Below, one piece after another: positions 17,316 through 27,891 of a DNA stretch of 64,000 nucleotides (positions within the stretch are counted from its first letter, which is position 1; each line of letters starts with the position of its first letter). The translations under genes and the position numbers were made by a program. This DNA comes from Rhodoferax sp. (GTDB lineage Bacteria; Pseudomonadota; Gammaproteobacteria; Burkholderiales; Burkholderiaceae_C), in the NCBI GenBank assembly GCA_024236015.1, contig JACKLK010000007.1, forward strand, positions 232,538 through 296,537, read 5' to 3'. The notes below the pieces were generated by a model that did not search any database, was not told where the DNA came from, and saw nothing but the letters and a program-made list of their open reading frames with translations.

Positions 17316-18203
17316 ATGGTCGAACTGAGCCTGCGCTGCCCGCAAGACCGGGTCGAGGACGTCTCCGATGCCTTGCAGGCCCTGGACGCCCAGAGCGTCA
17401 GCGTCGAGGACGCCGATGCGCTGACCGACGCCGAACAGGCCTTGTTCGGCGAACCCGGCATGGTGCCCACGACGATCGGCTGGCGCCACTCCACGATCAA
17501 GGCCTTGTTCGCCGACGACGCGGCCGCGCGCGATGCGGCGCGCATCCTCGGCGCGCAGGACTTCTTCGCCGATTGCACGGTCGACGGCATCGCGCCGCTG
17601 GCGCAGCAGGACTGGGTGCGGCTGACCCAGTCGCAGTTCGAACCGGTCGCCATCGAGCCCGATTTCTGGATCGTGCCGACCTGGCACCAACCCCCGGCGC
17701 AGGCGAGCCACGTGATCCGCCTCGATCCGGGTCTGGCGTTCGGAACCGGCACCCATCCGACGACCCGCATGTGCCTGCAGTGGATTGCCCGCAACCGGGG
17801 CGCCGACGCTCTGGGACGGGTGCTGGACTACGGTTGCGGCTCCGGCATCCTGGCGATTGCCGCCGCCATGTTCGGTGCCACCGCCGCCGACGCGCTGGAC
17901 ATCGACCCGGCGGCGGTGACGTCGGCCAGGGACAACGCCCAGGCCAACGGCGTGCGTATCGCCTGCGGCCTGCCGGACCAGGCCAGCGGCCAGTACCAGA
18001 CGGTGCTGGCCAATATCCTGGCCACGCCGCTCAAGGTGCTCGCCCCGCTGCTGTGCGCCCGCGTCGCCCCGGGCGGATCGCTGGTGTTGTCCGGCATTCT
18101 GGAGCGCCAGGCCGACGAACTCACGCAGGCGTATGCGCCCCATGCGGCACTGCAGGTCTCGGCGTCGCAGGAGGGCTGGATCCTGATGACCGCGCGCCTG
18201 TGA
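17316..18203 (+). CDS. prmA: Ribosomal protein L11 methyltransferase
   Basis: PrmA trimethylates ribosomal protein L11 in the cytoplasm using S-adenosylmethionine. The 295-residue product has an N-terminal substrate-recognition domain and a class I methyltransferase domain: LDPGLAFGTGTHPTTRMCL, the SAM loop VLDYGCGSGILAIAA (about residue 169) and the LANILATPL motif typical of PrmA. The ATG at 17316 follows the accC stop by ten bases, so it belongs to the accBC transcript. Confidence 0.96.
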   Translation: MVELSLRCPQDRVEDVSDALQALDAQSVSVEDADALTDAEQALFGEPGMVPTTIGWRHSTIKALFADDAAARDAARILGAQDFFADCTVDGIAPLAQQDWVRLTQSQFEPVAIEPDFWIVPTWHQPPAQASHVIRLDPGLAFGTGTHPTTRMCLQWIARNRGADALGRVLDYGCGSGILAIAAAMFGATAADALDIDPAAVTSARDNAQANGVRIACGLPDQASGQYQTVLANILATPLKVLAPLLCARVAPGGSLVLSGILERQADELTQAYAPHAALQVSASQEGWILMTARL

Positions 18204-18233
18204 GGCCGGTGGCGACACTACAATGATTTCGCC

Positions 18234-19412
18234 ATGAGCCTGATCACACGTTGCCCGACATGCGAAACCATGTTCCGGGTCGTGCCGGATCAGTTGCGGG
18301 TGTCGGAAGGCTGGGTCCGATGCGGCCAATGCGCGGAGGTGTTCGACGCCACCCAGAACATGGTTCCATCGGGCGACGATGCGGCTGCGACGCCGCCGAC
18401 CGCGCCGCGGCCCACGAGCAACACCCCGCCCCCCGCGGCACCGGCAGCGGCGCCAGCTCCACCACGACCCGCATCCTCGGCGCCACCGCCGCCACCGCCG
18501 GCGGCCCCCGCGACCACGACACCCGCCACCGCGGCACCTGTGCCGGGCGCACCGGACGCAGCGCCGGACGAAAACCGGTTCACACCGTCGCCGGCGCCCG
18601 CCGATCGGGCCGCTGCTCCGCACGATGACGCGTTCGATGTCGGCGCCACGATGCGACCGGCCATCGACACCGCGCTCGAAGACGATTGGCGCGATGGGCC
18701 GCCCACCGATCCCCAGACCGCGATCGACACGCCCTACGATGCCGACGCGGACGACACCGATACCCTGCCCCCGCCGGAACTCGACTTTCCACCGGTGCCG
18801 GAACCTGCCCGCGACACGGCCACCGACGAACCACGCAGCACCGGCGTCGGCGCCGGCACCGACGCTCCCCGTGCCGATGCGGCTGTCCCGCGCCCGTCCT
18901 TTCTGCAGGACGAGCAGGCGCCGTCGATCTGGCGCAGGCCGATGGTGCGCCTGGCGCTCGTCATCACGCTGGTGGTGTTGCTGGCATTGCTGGGCGTGCA
19001 ACTGCTGGTCAAGGAACGCGATCGGGTCGCGGCGGCGCAGCCCGGCATGCGGCCCGTGCTCGAGGCCTTGTGCACCGTGGCCGGCTGCTCGATCGCGCCA
19101 CTGCGCCAGATCGAATCCATCGTCATCGACAGTTCGTCGTTCAGCCGCGTGCGCGGCGACGACTATCGGCTCGGCTTCTCGCTGAAGAACACGGCTCCGA
19201 TCGACGTTGCCATGCCGGCGGTGGAGCTCTCGCTCACCGACCCGCAGGACCAGCCCGTGATTCGCCGCGTGATCCTGCCCGCGGAATTCGGCGCCCGCTC
19301 CGACGCCCTGGCCGGCGAATCGGTCTGGACCGGCTCGCTCGCACTGACCGTGCAGGCCGACGCCAGCGCGCAACGCGTGGCCGGCTACCGCCTGCTCGCC
19401 TTTTACCCCTGA
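18234..19412 (+). CDS. Zinc-ribbon (MJ0042-type) DUF3426 membrane protein
   Basis: The 392-residue protein starts with a zinc ribbon of two CxxC pairs, CPTC at residues 6–9 and CGQC about 19 residues later. A long low-complexity Ala/Pro/Thr linker follows (about residues 45–220), then one membrane segment at about residues 240–263 and a C-terminal DUF3426 domain with a conserved cysteine pair region (LCTVAGCSI). The function of this family is unknown; in Burkholderiales and pseudomonads it commonly sits beside prmA, as here, 30 bases downstream. The linker is longer and more repetitive than usual. Confidence 0.88.
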   Translation: MSLITRCPTCETMFRVVPDQLRVSEGWVRCGQCAEVFDATQNMVPSGDDAAATPPTAPRPTSNTPPPAAPAAAPAPPRPASSAPPPPPPAAPATTTPATAAPVPGAPDAAPDENRFTPSPAPADRAAAPHDDAFDVGATMRPAIDTALEDDWRDGPPTDPQTAIDTPYDADADDTDTLPPPELDFPPVPEPARDTATDEPRSTGVGAGTDAPRADAAVPRPSFLQDEQAPSIWRRPMVRLALVITLVVLLALLGVQLLVKERDRVAAAQPGMRPVLEALCTVAGCSIAPLRQIESIVIDSSSFSRVRGDDYRLGFSLKNTAPIDVAMPAVELSLTDPQDQPVIRRVILPAEFGARSDALAGESVWTGSLALTVQADASAQRVAGYRLLAFYP

Positions 19413-19431
19413 TACATCGACCGGACCCTCC

Positions 19432-20337
19432 ATGGCATCCCTGATCTGCGGCTCGCTGGCTTTCGACACCATCATGAACTTCGAGGGACGGTTTGCCGAG
19501 CAGATCCTGCCCGAGCAGTTGCACATCCTGAACGTGTCGTTCCTGGTGCCGTCGCTGCGTCGCGATTTCGGCGGCTGCGCCGGCAACATCGCCTACAGCC
19601 TCAAGCTGCTCGGCGGCGACCCGCTGCCCATGGCCACGCTGGGCGTCGACGGCGACGACTATCGCAAGCGACTCGATGCGCTGGGCATCGGCTGCGAATT
19701 CGTGCGCACGATCGCCGACGCCTACACGGCGCAGGCGATGATCATCACCGATACCGACAACAACCAGATCAACGGCTTTCACCCGGGCGCAATGGAACAG
19801 GCCTGGCGCAACCGGATCAGCGCACGCGAGGACATCCGGCTGGGCATCATCGCGCCCGACGGCCGCGATGCGATGGTCCAGCATGCGGAGCAGTTCTCCG
19901 AAGCTGGCATCCCGTTCATCTTCGATCCGGGCCAGCAGCTGCCACGTTTCGACGGGGCCGAGTTGCGCGACTTCGTCGGCAAGGCGAGCTGGATTGCCGT
20001 CAACGACTACGAGGGCAAGATGCTCAGCGACCGCACCGGCTGGGACACCGCCGAGATCTCGCGCAAGGTGCGGGGTCTGATCGTCACCATCGGCGCGCAG
20101 GGCAGCGAGGTATGGATCGATGGTGTCAAGACGCATGTGCCGGCGGTCGCCGCGGCAGCGGTCGTCGACCCGACCGGTTGCGGTGACGCATACCGGGGCG
20201 CATTGCTGTACGGGCTCGAGCGCGGATGGCCACTGGAGCGTTGCGCCATGCTCGGCAACCGGCTCGGCTCGATCAAGATCGCGCAGCGCGGACCGCAGAA
20301 CTACAGCATCGACAGGGACGCGACACTGCGCCTGTAG
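19432..20337 (+). CDS. PfkB-family carbohydrate (ribo/adenosine-type) kinase
   Basis: This 301-residue kinase has the PfkB signatures: an N-terminal glycine-rich region GGCAGNIAYSLKLLGG (about residue 44) that closes over the sugar, and the C-terminal DPTGCGDAYRGALLYGL (about residues 243–259) with the catalytic-base aspartate and anion hole, in a GCGD rather than GAGD form. Its closest functional class appears to be the ribokinase/adenosine kinase type; the real substrate cannot be assigned from sequence. It is 19 bases after the DUF3426 gene and converges with the histone H1-like gene. Confidence 0.88.
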   Translation: MASLICGSLAFDTIMNFEGRFAEQILPEQLHILNVSFLVPSLRRDFGGCAGNIAYSLKLLGGDPLPMATLGVDGDDYRKRLDALGIGCEFVRTIADAYTAQAMIITDTDNNQINGFHPGAMEQAWRNRISAREDIRLGIIAPDGRDAMVQHAEQFSEAGIPFIFDPGQQLPRFDGAELRDFVGKASWIAVNDYEGKMLSDRTGWDTAEISRKVRGLIVTIGAQGSEVWIDGVKTHVPAVAAAAVVDPTGCGDAYRGALLYGLERGWPLERCAMLGNRLGSIKIAQRGPQNYSIDRDATLRL

Positions 20338-20366
20338 TTCCGCGACCCGGGCACGCATCGCCCATG

Positions 20367-20398
20367 AAAAAAGCCCGACACCGTGAGGTATCGGGCTT
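20367..20398 (-). terminator. Intrinsic terminator of the histone H1-like gene
   Basis: Arms AAGCCCGACACC (20371–20382) and GGTATCGGGCTT (20387–20398) form a 12-bp stem with one mismatch and a four-base loop. On the minus strand the stem is followed by six T residues (20372–20367), so it terminates the H1-like transcript 20–50 bases after its stop. On the plus strand there is no T tract, so it ends the kinase transcript poorly. Confidence 0.85.
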
Positions 20399-20419
20399 GA
20401 TGCGAACGCTCAGGCTCGC

Positions 20420-20920
20420 TCAGGGCTTGCTGGCTGTCGGAAACGGCCAGGCCGCTTGCGGGTTCAGCGTCGTCTGCGCGGCAGAGGCAGGGGCAGCGGG
20501 CGCCTTCGCGGCTTTCTTCGCAGCCTTCTTGGCGGCAGGCTTCTTGGCAGCGGCTTTCTTGGCCGGAGCCTTCTTGGCGGCGGCCTTCTTGGCTGGAGCC
20601 TTCTTCGCTACGGCTTTCTTGGCTGGCGCCTTCTTGGCAGCAGCCTTCTTCGCCGGCGCCTTCTTGGCGACGACCTTCTTCGCCGGGGCCTTCTTCGCTA
20701 CGGCCTTCTTCGCCGGCGCCTTCTTGGCAGCGGCCTTCTTGGCCGGAGCCTTCTTGGCTACGACCTTCTTGGCCGGAGCCTTCTTGGCCACGACCTTCTT
20801 GGCCGGAGCCTTCTTCGCCGGAGCCTTCTTCGCTACAGCCTTCTTAGCCGGGGCCTTCTTGGCCGCGGCCTTCTTCGCAGGAGCGGCCTTTTTTGCCGCC
20901 GGTTTTTTTGCAGTTGCCAT
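20420..20920 (-). CDS. Histone H1-like Ala/Lys/Pro-rich DNA-binding protein
   Basis: The 166-residue product is almost entirely built from five-residue blocks of the AKKAP/AKKAA/AKKVV kind, with about 30% lysine, and so resembles the C-terminal tail of eukaryotic histone H1 and Bordetella BpH1-type proteins. It should bind DNA non-specifically and help compact the nucleoid. The C-terminus leaves the repeat and ends in a conserved-looking LNPQAAWPFPT segment. An AAGGAG site is about seven bases from the ATG at 20920; another ATG directly before it is too close. The repeats make the gene prone to length change by slippage. It has its own terminator. Confidence 0.93.
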   Translation of the reverse strand: MATAKKPAAKKAAPAKKAAAKKAPAKKAVAKKAPAKKAPAKKVVAKKAPAKKVVAKKAPAKKAAAKKAPAKKAVAKKAPAKKVVAKKAPAKKAAAKKAPAKKAVAKKAPAKKAAAKKAPAKKAAAKKPAAKKAAKKAAKAPAAPASAAQTTLNPQAAWPFPTASKP

Positions 20921-20980
20921 CATTTTCTCCTTGATCAAGAAACAAAGAGCACTTCATGCCTGTTGGAGCACATGGAGCGA

Positions 20981-21014
20981 TTCAAGGTGTTGGGCCTTAT
21001 CCCAGCACCTTGAA
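20981..21014. other. Hairpin between nrdB and the H1-like gene
   Basis: TTCAAGGTGTTGGG (20981–20994) and CCCAGCACCTTGAA (21001–21014) form a 14-bp stem with one G·T pair and a six-base loop. There is no T tract on either strand. It lies after the nrdB stop and before the H1-like start on the same strand, so it could end the nrd transcript, protect its 3' end or form part of the H1-like leader. Confidence 0.6.
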
Positions 21015-21103
21015 TGGGGTGACACACGCCCACGCGGCTCTCTGCGGAGCCTGCGACGACGTGTGGATTCGGTTGAGCCATGGTGGGTCGTGCGATGCTC
21101 GCG

Positions 21104-22294
21104 TCAATCCCAGGACAAGGCGCCGCCCGACTGGTACTCGATGACACGGGTCTCGAAGAAGTTGCGCTCCTTCTTCAGGTCGATCATCTCGCTCATCCAG
21201 GGGAACGGGTTTTCTTCGTTCGGGTACAAGGCCTCCAGCCCGATCTGGGTCGCGCGCCGGTTGGCGATATAACGCAGGTAGCCCTTGAACATCGACGCAT
21301 TCATGCCCAGCACTCCGCGCGGCATGGTGTCTTCGGCATATTGGTATTCGAGCGCAACCGCCTGCTCGAACAAGGCACGGATCTCGGCCTTGAAGGTGGC
21401 CGTCCAGAGCATCGGGTTCTCGAGCTTGATCTGGTTGATCAGGTCGATACCGAAGTTGCAGTGCATGGATTCGTCGCGCAGGATGTACTGGTACTGCTCG
21501 GCAGCGCCGGTCATCTTGTTCTGGCGACCCAGCGCCAGGATCTGCGTGAAACCGACGTAGAAGAACAGGCCTTCCATCAGGCAGGCGAAGACGATCAGCG
21601 ACTTGAGCAGCTGCTGGTCGGCCTCCTGCGTGCCGGTCTTGAAATGCGGGTTGGTCAGCGTCTCGATGAACGGGATCAGGAACTGGTCCTTGTTGCGGAT
21701 CGAGTCGACCTCGTTGTAGGCGTTGAAGATCTCGCTCTCGTCCAGGCCGAGCGACTCGACGATGTACTGGTAGGCGTGGGTGTGGATCGCCTCCTCGAAC
21801 GCCTGGCGCAGCAGGAACTGCCGGCACTCGGGCGCCGTGATGTGGCGGTAGCTGCCCAGCACGATGTTGTTGGCTGCCAGCGAGTCGGCGGTGACGAAGA
21901 AACCGAGGTTGCGCTTGACGATGCGGCGCTCGTCGTCCGTCAGGCCGTTCGGGTCTTTCCACAACGCGATGTCGCGCGTCATGTTGACCTCTTGCGGCAT
22001 CCAGTGGTTGGCGCAGCTCGAGAGGTATTTTTCCCAGGCCCACTTGTACTTGAAGGGCACCAGCTGGTTGACGTCGGTCTGGCCGTTGATGATGCGCTTG
22101 TCGGCGGCGTTGACGCGGCGCTGGACCGGAGCGGCTGCCGGAGCGCCGGCAACGGGGGACGGCACCGGTGCGCCATCATCGAGAACACGCGCCTGCGGTG
22201 TGTGCAAGGATGGCTCCACCGAGCGACCCTGATGCGGGTCACGCGCAAATGTCGATGGCGATGTGGGCTTGACTTCTTCGTCCCAGGACAACAT
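21104..22294 (-). CDS. nrdB: Ribonucleoside-diphosphate reductase beta subunit (class Ia)
   Basis: NrdB houses the di-iron centre and tyrosyl radical that start nucleotide reduction in NrdA. The 396-residue protein has the ferritin-like ligands in RQAFEEAIHTHAY (the tyrosine fits the radical-bearing position), a further helix with CLMEGLFFYVGF, and RDESMHCNFGIDL. The N-terminal 60 residues are Pro/Ala-rich and variable. The ATG at 22294 (MLSWDEE) is preferred over a TTG four codons upstream. It lies 127 bases downstream of nrdA in the same transcription unit, with a strong hairpin between them. Confidence 0.96.
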   Translation of the reverse strand: MLSWDEEVKPTSPSTFARDPHQGRSVEPSLHTPQARVLDDGAPVPSPVAGAPAAAPVQRRVNAADKRIINGQTDVNQLVPFKYKWAWEKYLSSCANHWMPQEVNMTRDIALWKDPNGLTDDERRIVKRNLGFFVTADSLAANNIVLGSYRHITAPECRQFLLRQAFEEAIHTHAYQYIVESLGLDESEIFNAYNEVDSIRNKDQFLIPFIETLTNPHFKTGTQEADQQLLKSLIVFACLMEGLFFYVGFTQILALGRQNKMTGAAEQYQYILRDESMHCNFGIDLINQIKLENPMLWTATFKAEIRALFEQAVALEYQYAEDTMPRGVLGMNASMFKGYLRYIANRRATQIGLEALYPNEENPFPWMSEMIDLKKERNFFETRVIEYQSGGALSWD

Positions 22295-22381
22295 AGAGGA
22301 TTCCAATCTTCGAATTATGAAAGCAGCGCCATGAAATGCAAAGCATTCATGCGCGCTGCCATCGTGATGTGTTGTTCAATA

Positions 22382-22412
22382 GCATCGTCCACGCATGATG
22401 CGCGGACGATGC
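22382..22412. other. Near-perfect palindrome between nrdA and nrdB
   Basis: A 31-base palindrome has the perfect outer arms GCATCGTCC (22382–22390) and GGACGATGC (22404–22412), and the inner bases are also symmetrical. It has no following T tract. Located ten bases after the nrdA stop and upstream of nrdB, it could adjust the ratio of the two subunits by partial termination or by shielding the nrdA message. Confidence 0.65.
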
Positions 22413-22421
22413 AGGGTCGTC

Positions 22422-25340
<2,919 letters not shown>

Positions 25341-25739
25341 TGTTTTCCTCGTCTCTGGGAACGTCTTTGTTGGAGTATTCCGGGTTGGTGGCGGCTCGTT
25401 CGCGCCTCACGGCGGCAAGTGCGTCATGCAACCAGCGCACACTATATATGGGGCTCATGGCGATGACAAGCCACTACCGGTAGTGTATCAAGCGCGCCAT
25501 GCCGAATCGCGTCGCAGGCGGTGCGCGCACACCCGCGGCGCGGCGCCGGCGGCGCGTGCCGGACGACGCCGCAGCCTGCCTGCGAAGCCTTGCAGCATGC
25601 GAGGCCTGCATCGAAACCGCGTCTGCATGCGGCTCTCCGCCGATTTTGCCGCTGCCGTCCGCATCGGGCTTGACGATGCCGATGGCGACATGCGGTTCTC
25701 GCCACGCGCCCCAGCTGCATGCGAGCCGTCCGCGGCGGG
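25341..25739. other. Intergenic region nrdA–ampD
   Basis: These 399 bases hold the nrdA promoter region and the NrdR-like boxes at 25439–25486. The remainder, from 25487 to 25739, is GC-rich; the short arginine-rich reading frames in it have no recognisable features or ribosome sites, and I support no gene there. Confidence 0.6.
25439..25486 (-). promoter_or_regulatory. Tandem NrdR-like boxes upstream of nrdA
   Basis: Box 1 (25439–25454, ACACTATATATGGGGC) matches the known NrdR consensus ACACWATATATWGTGT at 13 of 16 positions. Box 2 (25471–25486, CCACTACCGGTAGTGT) matches at 11 and is itself a good palindrome. Their starts are exactly 32 bases apart, i.e. three helical turns, which is the arrangement NrdR needs. 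They lie 99–146 bases before the nrdA start codon. The nrdR gene itself is not in the window. Confidence 0.85.
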
Positions 25740-26348
25740 TCAGACTTTTACATTTTCCGGTGGGAAAAAAGCTGCAGGCCAGGCCAGCGACGACCGCAAT
25801 TCGGCCCAGTCGAACCCCTGCCCCGGGTCGAACTTGCGTCCCGGCGCAATATGCTCATGGCCCGCCACATGGGCAATCGGGTAATGCGCCGCGAGCGCCG
25901 CGCACACGGCCGCCGCGGTCTCGTACTGGGCCGGCTCGAACCGCTCACCCTCGAGCCCCTCGAGTTCGATGCCCACCGAGTCGTCATTGCAGTTGTCCCG
26001 TCCGCGGTAGCAGGACACGCCCGCATGCCAGGCCCGCGCATCGCAGCTCACGAACTGCCACAAGGCGCCGCATCGCTCCACGAAGAAATGGGCCGAGACC
26101 TTCAGCCCGCGAATGCCCTGGTAATACGGATGCGCGTCCCAGTCCAGCGTGTTGGTGAACAGTTGCCGCACCGCCTCGCCACCGTATTGGCCGGGCGGCA
26201 GGCTGATCGAATGCAGCACCACCAGGTCGACCACGCTGCCCACCGGACGGGCACCGCAATTGGGCGACGGCAGGTGCCGCGCATACCGGTACCAGCCGCG
26301 ATCCCACAAGGCGTCGGGCGCGCCGGTATCAGCGTTCGTCGTCGCCAC
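25740..26348 (-). CDS. ampD: 1,6-anhydro-N-acetylmuramyl-L-alanine amidase AmpD
   Basis: AmpD cleaves anhydro-muropeptides in the cytoplasm during murein recycling. The 202-residue protein has the zinc ligands and catalytic residues of the family: VVLHSISLPPG, VSAHFFVERCG, RAWHAGVS, NDDSVGIELEG and GHEHIAPGRKFDPG (second His and Asp ligands). The most likely start is the GTG at 26348, which overlaps the 3' end of pilR by 20 bases; the family begins about ten residues before DRGWYRYARHLPSPN. The genomic link to pilSR is common in this order and probably not functional. Confidence 0.93.
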   Translation of the reverse strand: MATTNADTGAPDALWDRGWYRYARHLPSPNCGARPVGSVVDLVVLHSISLPPGQYGGEAVRQLFTNTLDWDAHPYYQGIRGLKVSAHFFVERCGALWQFVSCDARAWHAGVSCYRGRDNCNDDSVGIELEGLEGERFEPAQYETAAAVCAALAAHYPIAHVAGHEHIAPGRKFDPGQGFDWAELRSSLAWPAAFFPPENVKV

Positions 26349-27891
26349 GATCGGAATCCACCGGCTCGTCGATCTGCAGCCGCGCAATCCGGTAGCGGAT
26401 CTGCCGCAGGCTCAGGCCCAGGCGTGCCGCGGCCGCCGTGCGATTGAAGCCGGTCTCGCGCAAGGCCTGCACCAGGATCTCGCGCTCCTGGCGATCCAGA
26501 TGGTCCTGCAGGTTGTCGGGTATCACGACCGGCGACGATGACGACGACGAAGACGGCGACGACCCGACCGCGGCCTCCCGCGGCGGCGCGGCTTCGGCGG
26601 GCGGCGCGGACGCAGGCGCGGCGGGCGGCATGTCGGCCATCAACGCCGCCGGCATGGTCTGCTCGTTCAGGTTGGCGACCTGCAGGTCGTTGCCGTCGCC
26701 CAGCGCAACCGCCCGGTGCAGCAGGTTCTCGAGCTCGCGCACATTGCCCTTGAGCGGCGCCTGGCGGATCTGCTCGAGCACGGCCGGCGACAGGCGCGGC
26801 ACCGGCATGCCGGACTCGGTCGCGATCCGCTGGAGCAGGCTGGCACACAGGGCCGGGAGGTCCTCGAGCCGCTCGCGCAGCGGCGGAATCATGATGTCGA
26901 TGACGTTGAGCCGGTAATACAGGTCCTGCCGGAAGCGCCCGCTCTGCACGTCGGCGGCCAGGTCGCGGTGCGTGGCGCTGATGATGCGCACGTCGACCGG
27001 CTCCTCCTGGGTGGCGCCCACGCTGCGCACGCTGCGCTCCTGCACGGCACGCAGCAACTTGGACTGCATCGCCAGCGGCAGGTCGCCGATCTCGTCCAGG
27101 AACAGGCTGCCGCCGCGCGCCGCCTGGAAGAAGCCGTCCCGGTCCTGCGTGGCCCCGGTGAACGATCCCTTGCGCGAACCGAAGAACTCGGCCTCGAGCA
27201 GGTGTTCCGGAATCGCACTGCAATTGACCGACACCATCGGTCCGGAGGCACGATGGCTGTTGGCGTGCAACGCACGCGCGACCAGTTCCTTGCCGGTGCC
27301 CGACTCGCCGGTGATCAGTACCGGCGCCATGGAACGCGCGACCTTGGCCACGCGTTCCTTGACCTGGCGCATCACCGACGATTCGCCCACCAGCCGCTGC
27401 AGTGCCGCCTCGCCGACGGCCGGCGGCGTGTCGGTGCGGCGCCGGTTGTGCAGCGGATGCGGCGCCGTTCCGGCATTGTGCCGCCGGCCGGCCACGGCCG
27501 CGTTGCGTGCGCCCTGCACCGCAGACGCGATGACGGCGCGGAACTGCTGGATGTCGACCGGCTTGGTCAGGTAGTCGAAGGCGCCGGCCTTGAGCGATTC
27601 CACCGCGTTGTCGGCCGATCCGTAGGCGGTGATCACGACGCAGCGCTCGCTGCGGTGTTCGTCGCGCAACTGGTGCAGCAGGTCGATGCCCAGCCCGTCG
27701 GGCAGGCGCATGTCGGTGATGACGACGTCGAATCGCTGGGCCTGCAGCAGGCTGCGCACCTGCGCCAGGTCGCCCACGCCAGTGACCTGGTAACCCTCGC
27801 GCAGCAGCGCGAGCTCATAGAGGGTGCGCAGGTCCGGCTCGTCGTCGACGACGAGCACATGGACATCCTGCAACGACGGTCGTTCTGTCAT
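26329..27891 (-). CDS. pilR: Sigma-54-dependent response regulator PilR
   Basis: PilR activates type IV pilin transcription with sigma-54 RNA polymerase. The 520-residue protein has a receiver domain (phosphorylated aspartate in VVITDMRLPDG, lysine in LTKPVD), an AAA+ domain with Walker A GESGTGKE, the sigma-54 contact loop GSFTGA (Ser in place of Ala, as in other PilR proteins) and Walker B LFLDEIGDLP, then a C-terminal Fis-type helix-turn-helix (NRTAAAARLGLSLRQIRYR). A long Ala/Pro/Ser linker precedes the HTH. Its start overlaps the pilS stop by four bases. Confidence 0.93.
   Translation of the reverse strand: MTERPSLQDVHVLVVDDEPDLRTLYELALLREGYQVTGVGDLAQVRSLLQAQRFDVVITDMRLPDGLGIDLLHQLRDEHRSERCVVITAYGSADNAVESLKAGAFDYLTKPVDIQQFRAVIASAVQGARNAAVAGRRHNAGTAPHPLHNRRRTDTPPAVGEAALQRLVGESSVMRQVKERVAKVARSMAPVLITGESGTGKELVARALHANSHRASGPMVSVNCSAIPEHLLEAEFFGSRKGSFTGATQDRDGFFQAARGGSLFLDEIGDLPLAMQSKLLRAVQERSVRSVGATQEEPVDVRIISATHRDLAADVQSGRFRQDLYYRLNVIDIMIPPLRERLEDLPALCASLLQRIATESGMPVPRLSPAVLEQIRQAPLKGNVRELENLLHRAVALGDGNDLQVANLNEQTMPAALMADMPPAAPASAPPAEAAPPREAAVGSSPSSSSSSSPVVIPDNLQDHLDRQEREILVQALRETGFNRTAAAARLGLSLRQIRYRIARLQIDEPVDSDRGDDER

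Noticed and set aside
20500..20900. Regular repeats that could suggest a CRISPR array
   Set aside because: The units are contiguous 15-bp coding repeats in one long frame (H1-like protein), with no unique spacers and no cas genes.
25488..25691. Small arginine-rich frames between nrdA and ampD
   Set aside because: Arginine richness is expected from GC-rich non-coding DNA; no ribosome site or conservation sign is visible.
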